A DNA stretch of 10,651 nucleotides. Origin: Candidatus Woesearchaeota archaeon (GTDB lineage Archaea; Nanobdellota; Nanobdellia; Woesearchaeales; WJKV01). Below the pieces are notes generated by a model. The model had not been told where the DNA came from and did not search any database. It saw nothing but the letters and a program-made list of their open reading frames with translations. Made by a program: the position numbers and the translations under genes. The DNA lies in the NCBI GenBank assembly GCA_019323495.1, contig JAHWHE010000084.1, positions 1 through 10,651 of the forward strand. The letters are read 5' to 3'. This document shows positions 7,328-10,651 of this stretch, in pieces (position 1 is the first letter of the stretch; the number at the start of each line of letters is the position of its first letter).

Positions 7328-7900
7328 ATGACCACCGAATTTAGGGCCGAGCTCAAGATCCCTAAGGAACGGATAGCGGTTCTTATAGGGAAAGACGGCG
7401 ATATCAAGAAGGATATTGAAAACAGAACAGGGACAAAGCTAGAGATAGATTCAGAAGAAGGGGATGTTTTCATTACAGGTGATGACGGGCTTAAGATTTT
7501 CGATGCAAGAGAAGTGATACATGCGATTGGCAGGGGTTTTAACCCGCAGATCGCTTTTCTGCTGTTGAAAGGCGATTATATTTTCGAAGTGATAAACATC
7601 AAAGATTTTGCGACTACAAAGAAAGCAGAGCAGAGAGTTAAGGGTAGGGTGATAGGTGCAGAAGGCAAGACTAGGAATGCAATCGAGACTTTAACTGAAT
7701 CCTACATAAGTGTTTATGGAAAAACGATAAGCATTATAGGCCAGCCAGAGGCCGCAAGCAATGCAAAACAAGCTATAATACAATTATTAAGGGGTGCCCA
7801 GCATTCAACAGTTTACAGCTGGCTTGAAAGAAAAAGAAAATCCTTGAAGCAAAAGGAGATGTTGAGCGCGTACAGCGGCAAAGACGAAGAAGAGTTTTGA
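7328..7900 (+). CDS. Two-KH-domain RNA-binding protein, archaeal Dim2/Pno1 (Krr1-like) family
   Basis: This family binds RNA. Its eukaryotic relatives (Pno1/Dim2) bind near the 3' end of small-subunit rRNA during maturation, and archaeal Dim2 is thought to act similarly. The 190-residue protein has a first KH domain with the signature loop GKDG (21-24) in the segment RIAVLIGKDGDIKKDI. A second has GAEG (110-113) in KGRVIGAEGKTRNAIE. The linker AIGRGFNPQIAFLLLKGDY (66-84) is characteristic of the family, and the C-terminus is a short charged helix ending in an acidic run. It is the first gene after the divergent promoter and probably heads a transcript with top6B and top6A, though a hairpin follows it. 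Its natural partner rio1 is about 1.6 kb upstream beyond purA. Confidence 0.93.
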   Translation: MTTEFRAELKIPKERIAVLIGKDGDIKKDIENRTGTKLEIDSEEGDVFITGDDGLKIFDAREVIHAIGRGFNPQIAFLLLKGDYIFEVINIKDFATTKKAEQRVKGRVIGAEGKTRNAIETLTESYISVYGKTISIIGQPEAASNAKQAIIQLLRGAQHSTVYSWLERKRKSLKQKEMLSAYSGKDEEEF

Positions 7901-7904
7901 AGAC

Positions 7905-7932
7905 TACCCAAGAAACCAAAGGTTTCTGGGTA
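7905..7932 (+). other. Stem-loop between the KH gene and top6B
   Basis: TACCCAAGAAACC (7905-7917) and GGTTTCTGGGTA (7921-7932) form a 12-bp stem with one bulged A and an AAA loop. It fills most of the 60-base intergenic gap and begins four bases after the KH stop. It is not followed by a T-run, so it is not a classic intrinsic terminator. It could be an RNA processing site, an mRNA-stabilising element or a dispersed genomic repeat. Confidence 0.7.
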
Positions 7933-7948
7933 CTAACCCGAACGAAGT

Positions 7949-7954
7949 GAGGAG
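7949..7954 (+). promoter_or_regulatory. Shine-Dalgarno site of top6B
   Basis: GAGGAG ends six bases before the ATG at 7961 and fixes that start. There is no TATA-like element at the right distance upstream, so top6B is probably translated as an internal cistron of the KH-gene transcript. Confidence 0.7.
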
Positions 7955-7960
7955 TTAAGT

Positions 7961-9691
7961 ATGGCAGAAGAAAAAACAATTGCACATGAACTCGCAAAGA
8001 AACAGAGAGAGATAAGTGTAGCTGAATTTTTCGAGAAAAACAGGCACCTGCTTGGTTTTGACAATAAAAGAAAAGCGCTCTTGACAGCTGTGAAAGAAGC
8101 AGTCGACAATGCACTGGATGCTTGCGAAGAAGCAGGGATACTTCCAGAGATTAATGTTGAAATAATCGAGATGTCAGAGGAAAGATACAGGGTTATTATC
8201 GAGGACAACGGACCCGGCATTGTTAAAAACCAGATACCTAATATTTTTGCAAAATTATTGTACGGAAGCAAATTCCATTCACTCAAACAAGCTAGAGGCC
8301 AGCAGGGCATTGGAATAAGTGCAGCTGCGATGTACGGCCAGTTGACAACAGGCAAACCTATCAGGATCACGTCAAGGATTGGTGCAAAGCATCCTGCAAA
8401 CTACCTAGCTCTCCATCTGAATACTTCTACAAACAAGCCTGAAATAGTGGTTGACAAGGAGATAAACTGGACAAAAGAGCACGGCACCAGGATAGAGCTT
8501 GATATAGAAGGAAGCTATCAGAAAGGCGCGCAGAGCGTTGACGAATACATGAAAGAGACAGCAATAGTAAATCCGCACGCGACCTTGATATATACCAACC
8601 CAAAAGCAGAGCAGTATATTTTTGCACGAGTCTCTGACAAACTTCCGCCTACTCCAAAAGAGATCAAACCGCACCCTTACGGAATTGAAGTGGGCATCTT
8701 GATAAAGATGCTGCAGAACACGAATGCCAAGACATTGCAGCAGTTCTTGTCGACAGAATTCAGCAGGGTTAGTGCAAATGTCGCAAAAGAAATCTGCGAA
8801 AAGGCAGTGATGGCGCCTAATACAAAGCCAAAGACATTGAACGGTCCTCATGCTCAACGAATTATGGAAGCGATTAAGAAAACCAAAATAATGGCTCCTC
8901 CATCAGATTGCATATATCCAATCGGCCAGGATTTGCTTGAGAAGGGTTTGAGAAAAGAGATCCAGGCAGAATTCTACTGCAGCATTACTAGGCCTCCTTC
9001 AGTTTACAGAGGGAATCCTTTTGTGATTGAGTGCGCATTGGCATATGGAGGAAATCTTGAAAAGGAAGGAAGCGCAAGAATCATGAGGTTTGCCAACAGG
9101 GTTCCGTTGCTCTATCAGCAAAGCGCATGCGCATCTACAAAAAGTTTGGTGCAGACAAACTGGAGAAGCTACGGCTTGTCACAGAGCCAGAATGCATTGC
9201 CAGTAGGCCCAGTTGCAGTAGTCATCCACATAGCGTCGGTATGGGCGCCTTTCACATCAGAGGCAAAAGAAGCGATTGCGCATTACCCAGAGATAATCAA
9301 AGAAATGAAACTTGCGCTGCAGGAATGCGGAAGACTGCTCGGTCGTTACGTTCACAAGAAAAAAAGAGTAGGGGAAGAGATAAAGAAAAGAAGCTTTATT
9401 GAGAAATACATCCCTCATGTTGGAGATGCATTGAAAGAACTGCTTGAGTTAAAAGAAGCAGACAAATTGAAAGTGGAAGAGTTGCTGGCGCAGATCTTGG
9501 AGCATACCAGAGGTAAATTGGACAAGATGGAATTCGATCCTACCAAGAATGAAGAATACGACGAAGAGTTCGCAAAAATAGGAAAAGAAGAAGAGCCTGA
9601 AGAAGAATATGAAGAAGAGTATGAAGACGAAGACCGGGCAAAAGAAAAGAAAAAAAATAAAAATAAAGACAAGCAAACAACTTTGGATTAA
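7961..9691 (+). CDS. top6B: DNA topoisomerase VI subunit B (ATPase)
   Basis: Subunit B binds ATP and drives DNA strand passage in the A2B2 type IIB topoisomerase. The 576-residue protein shows the GHKL fold motifs in order: Glu46 and Asn50 in KEAVDNALDA, EDNGPGI (81-87), and GQQGIGISA (113-121). A helix-two-turn-helix-like region lies around 255-300 (FSRVSANVAKEICEKA). The transducer domain follows, with ANRVPLLYQQSACASTKS (378-395) and the switch lysine Lys436 in FTSEAKEAIA. From about 526 the protein becomes a low-complexity tail: acidic Glu/Tyr repeats, then a run of lysines and asparagines, ending in KQTTLD. That tail is beyond the conserved core and may be lineage-specific. The last residues resemble the first half of an archaeal PIP box but lack the aromatic pair. 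Subunit A starts four bases downstream. Confidence 0.96.
   Translation: MAEEKTIAHELAKKQREISVAEFFEKNRHLLGFDNKRKALLTAVKEAVDNALDACEEAGILPEINVEIIEMSEERYRVIIEDNGPGIVKNQIPNIFAKLLYGSKFHSLKQARGQQGIGISAAAMYGQLTTGKPIRITSRIGAKHPANYLALHLNTSTNKPEIVVDKEINWTKEHGTRIELDIEGSYQKGAQSVDEYMKETAIVNPHATLIYTNPKAEQYIFARVSDKLPPTPKEIKPHPYGIEVGILIKMLQNTNAKTLQQFLSTEFSRVSANVAKEICEKAVMAPNTKPKTLNGPHAQRIMEAIKKTKIMAPPSDCIYPIGQDLLEKGLRKEIQAEFYCSITRPPSVYRGNPFVIECALAYGGNLEKEGSARIMRFANRVPLLYQQSACASTKSLVQTNWRSYGLSQSQNALPVGPVAVVIHIASVWAPFTSEAKEAIAHYPEIIKEMKLALQECGRLLGRYVHKKKRVGEEIKKRSFIEKYIPHVGDALKELLELKEADKLKVEELLAQILEHTRGKLDKMEFDPTKNEEYDEEFAKIGKEEEPEEEYEEEYEDEDRAKEKKKNKNKDKQTTLD
9583..9672 (+). repeat. Purine-rich low-complexity stretch encoding the top6B tail
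   Basis: The coding strand is almost entirely A and G, with repeated GAAGAA and GAAGAATAT-like units followed by A-rich codons. It encodes the acidic and then basic tail of top6B. Such tracts change length easily by slippage, so the tail length may vary between strains. Confidence 0.6.
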
Positions 9692-9695
9692 AACT

Positions 9696-10651
9696 ATGGC
9701 AAAAAAAATAGCTAACAGGGCCCAAGTATTGGATGAGATAAAGAATATTGCTAGTGATGTTTACAACAAGATACTGAAGAAAAAAGCGCCAGAGCTGAAA
9801 ATGCCTCTGCGTGCGTTGAGCAATGTCACATACAGCGACAAGGTTGGATTTTTCGAGCTGTTGGGCAAGTTCAAGTCAAGGACTTTGACAGCAAGCACCA
9901 TAAAATCTTTTGCACAGACATTGCTGCTGATGAACGAGTCGAAAAGGCTGGCAAAGATAGGGGATACAGAAAGCAAGAGAGAAGCTTATTACGTCAGCAA
10001 GAACTGGGGCGATGCCCGTTTTGATACTGATGAGGAAGCATACACTGTCATGGATGATGTAGAGGCAATGCTTCAAGTTAATAGAGAGCAGATGGGCTTT
10101 ATTCCAGAAGAAAAAGGCGGCGCTGTCGCAGGAAAATTGACTGTTATAGATGGAAAAGACAAGATTGACTGCACCAAATTTGGTTCAGGCGCGTACAGCA
10201 TTCCGTCAAGCGTAGAGCATCTGCAGTTCCAGACAAGTGCGAAATTCGTTCTGGTTGTTGAAACAAGCGCATTGTTCCAGAGGCTGAACAATCATCGTTA
10301 CTGGGAGAAGGCAAACTGTATTATTGTTGCAATGGGCGGCGTACCCACAAGATCCACAAGAAGATTCGTCAGGCGTTTGGCTGACGACAAGAAGATTCCT
10401 GTCTATGTTTTCACAGACGGAGATCCGTACGGTTACTTGAACATTTACAGGACACTGAAAGTCGGCAGTGGAAACGCAGCGCACATAAACGAGTTTTTCT
10501 GCGTTCCTCAGGCAAAGTTCTTGGGAGTGACTCCTGACGACATTGAAAAATACAAGCTGCCTACGCATCCATTAAAGGACATAGACATCAAGCGTCTGAA
10601 AGACGGAATGAAGAACGATCCTTTTGTACAGCATTATAAAGAATGGGAAAA
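9696..10651 (+). CDS. top6A: DNA topoisomerase VI subunit A (Spo11-like), 3' truncated
   Basis: Subunit A cuts both DNA strands through a tyrosine and is the homologue of the meiotic protein Spo11. The window holds 318 codons plus two bases, so only the C-terminal few dozen residues are missing. Reading from MAKKIANRAQVLDE, the winged-helix (CAP-like) part carries the tandem Tyr98-Tyr99 in SKREAYYVSKNW, one of which is the nucleophile. The Toprim domain follows with Glu189 in VVETSALFQRL and the metal-binding pair Asp241/Asp243 in FTDGDPYGY. The 52-residue spacing between Glu and the first Asp equals that of the Methanocaldococcus jannaschii enzyme (197 and 249). The gene begins four bases after the top6B stop. 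Only a weak GGAT precedes it, which suggests coupled translation and matched amounts of the two subunits. Confidence 0.96.
   Translation, partial: MAKKIANRAQVLDEIKNIASDVYNKILKKKAPELKMPLRALSNVTYSDKVGFFELLGKFKSRTLTASTIKSFAQTLLLMNESKRLAKIGDTESKREAYYVSKNWGDARFDTDEEAYTVMDDVEAMLQVNREQMGFIPEEKGGAVAGKLTVIDGKDKIDCTKFGSGAYSIPSSVEHLQFQTSAKFVLVVETSALFQRLNNHRYWEKANCIIVAMGGVPTRSTRRFVRRLADDKKIPVYVFTDGDPYGYLNIYRTLKVGSGNAAHINEFFCVPQAKFLGVTPDDIEKYKLPTHPLKDIDIKRLKDGMKNDPFVQHYKEWE

Noticed and set aside
7905..7932. The hairpin as an intrinsic terminator
   Set aside because: No T-run follows it, and archaeal termination depends mainly on T-rich tracts; top6B downstream also has no promoter of its own.
9415..9725. 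Ser/Phe-rich reverse-strand frames opposite the top6B tail
   Set aside because: They are the complement of the GAA/AAG-rich low-complexity coding stretch and carry no family signal.
1..10651. CRISPR arrays, tRNA or rRNA genes, transposons, attachment sites
   Set aside because: I saw no regularly spaced repeats, tRNA-like cloverleaf, rRNA sequence, transposase or integrase in any region; coding genes account for nearly all of the window.

Overview
This window reads as a piece of an archaeal chromosome. The evidence is both subunits of DNA topoisomerase VI, a RIO1 kinase and a two-KH-domain Dim2/Pno1-like protein. Several genes also have a TATA box about 30 bases before an ATG, as expected for leaderless archaeal mRNAs. 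Moderate GC, tight packing and the mix of families would fit a small-genome lineage such as DPANN, but that placement is inference. There are no rRNA or tRNA genes, CRISPR arrays or insertion sequences, and no gap over about 100 bases. Both ends cut through genes.

Region 1 (1-3458) concerns deoxynucleotides. It opens with the C-terminal part of an adenosylcobalamin-dependent class II ribonucleotide reductase. Three bases after its stop comes a cob(I)alamin adenosyltransferase, the family that makes the reductase's cofactor. A separately promoted HD-domain phosphohydrolase of the SAMHD1/dGTPase type follows. If it is a dNTPase, the block holds dNTP synthesis, cofactor supply and dNTP removal side by side.

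Region 2 (3459-4996) is one unrecognised gene for a single-pass membrane protein, with a coiled coil on one side of the membrane and a compact domain on the other.

Region 3 (4997-10651) looks like a ribosome-maturation and topology cluster: RIO1, KH protein, top6B, top6A. It is interrupted by a reverse-strand adenylosuccinate synthetase (PurA) gene. That gene overlaps the 3' end of rio1 by 11 bases and shares a divergent promoter region with the KH gene. The PurA is unusually long but keeps the residues needed for catalysis. A strong hairpin separates the KH gene from top6B, and top6A begins 4 bases after top6B and runs off the window.

The window is mostly conserved housekeeping. The parts most worth a second look are the enlarged PurA, the reductase that lacks the usual cysteine tail, the membrane protein of unknown function, the hairpin before top6B, and the charged top6B tail ending in a PIP-box-like half motif.
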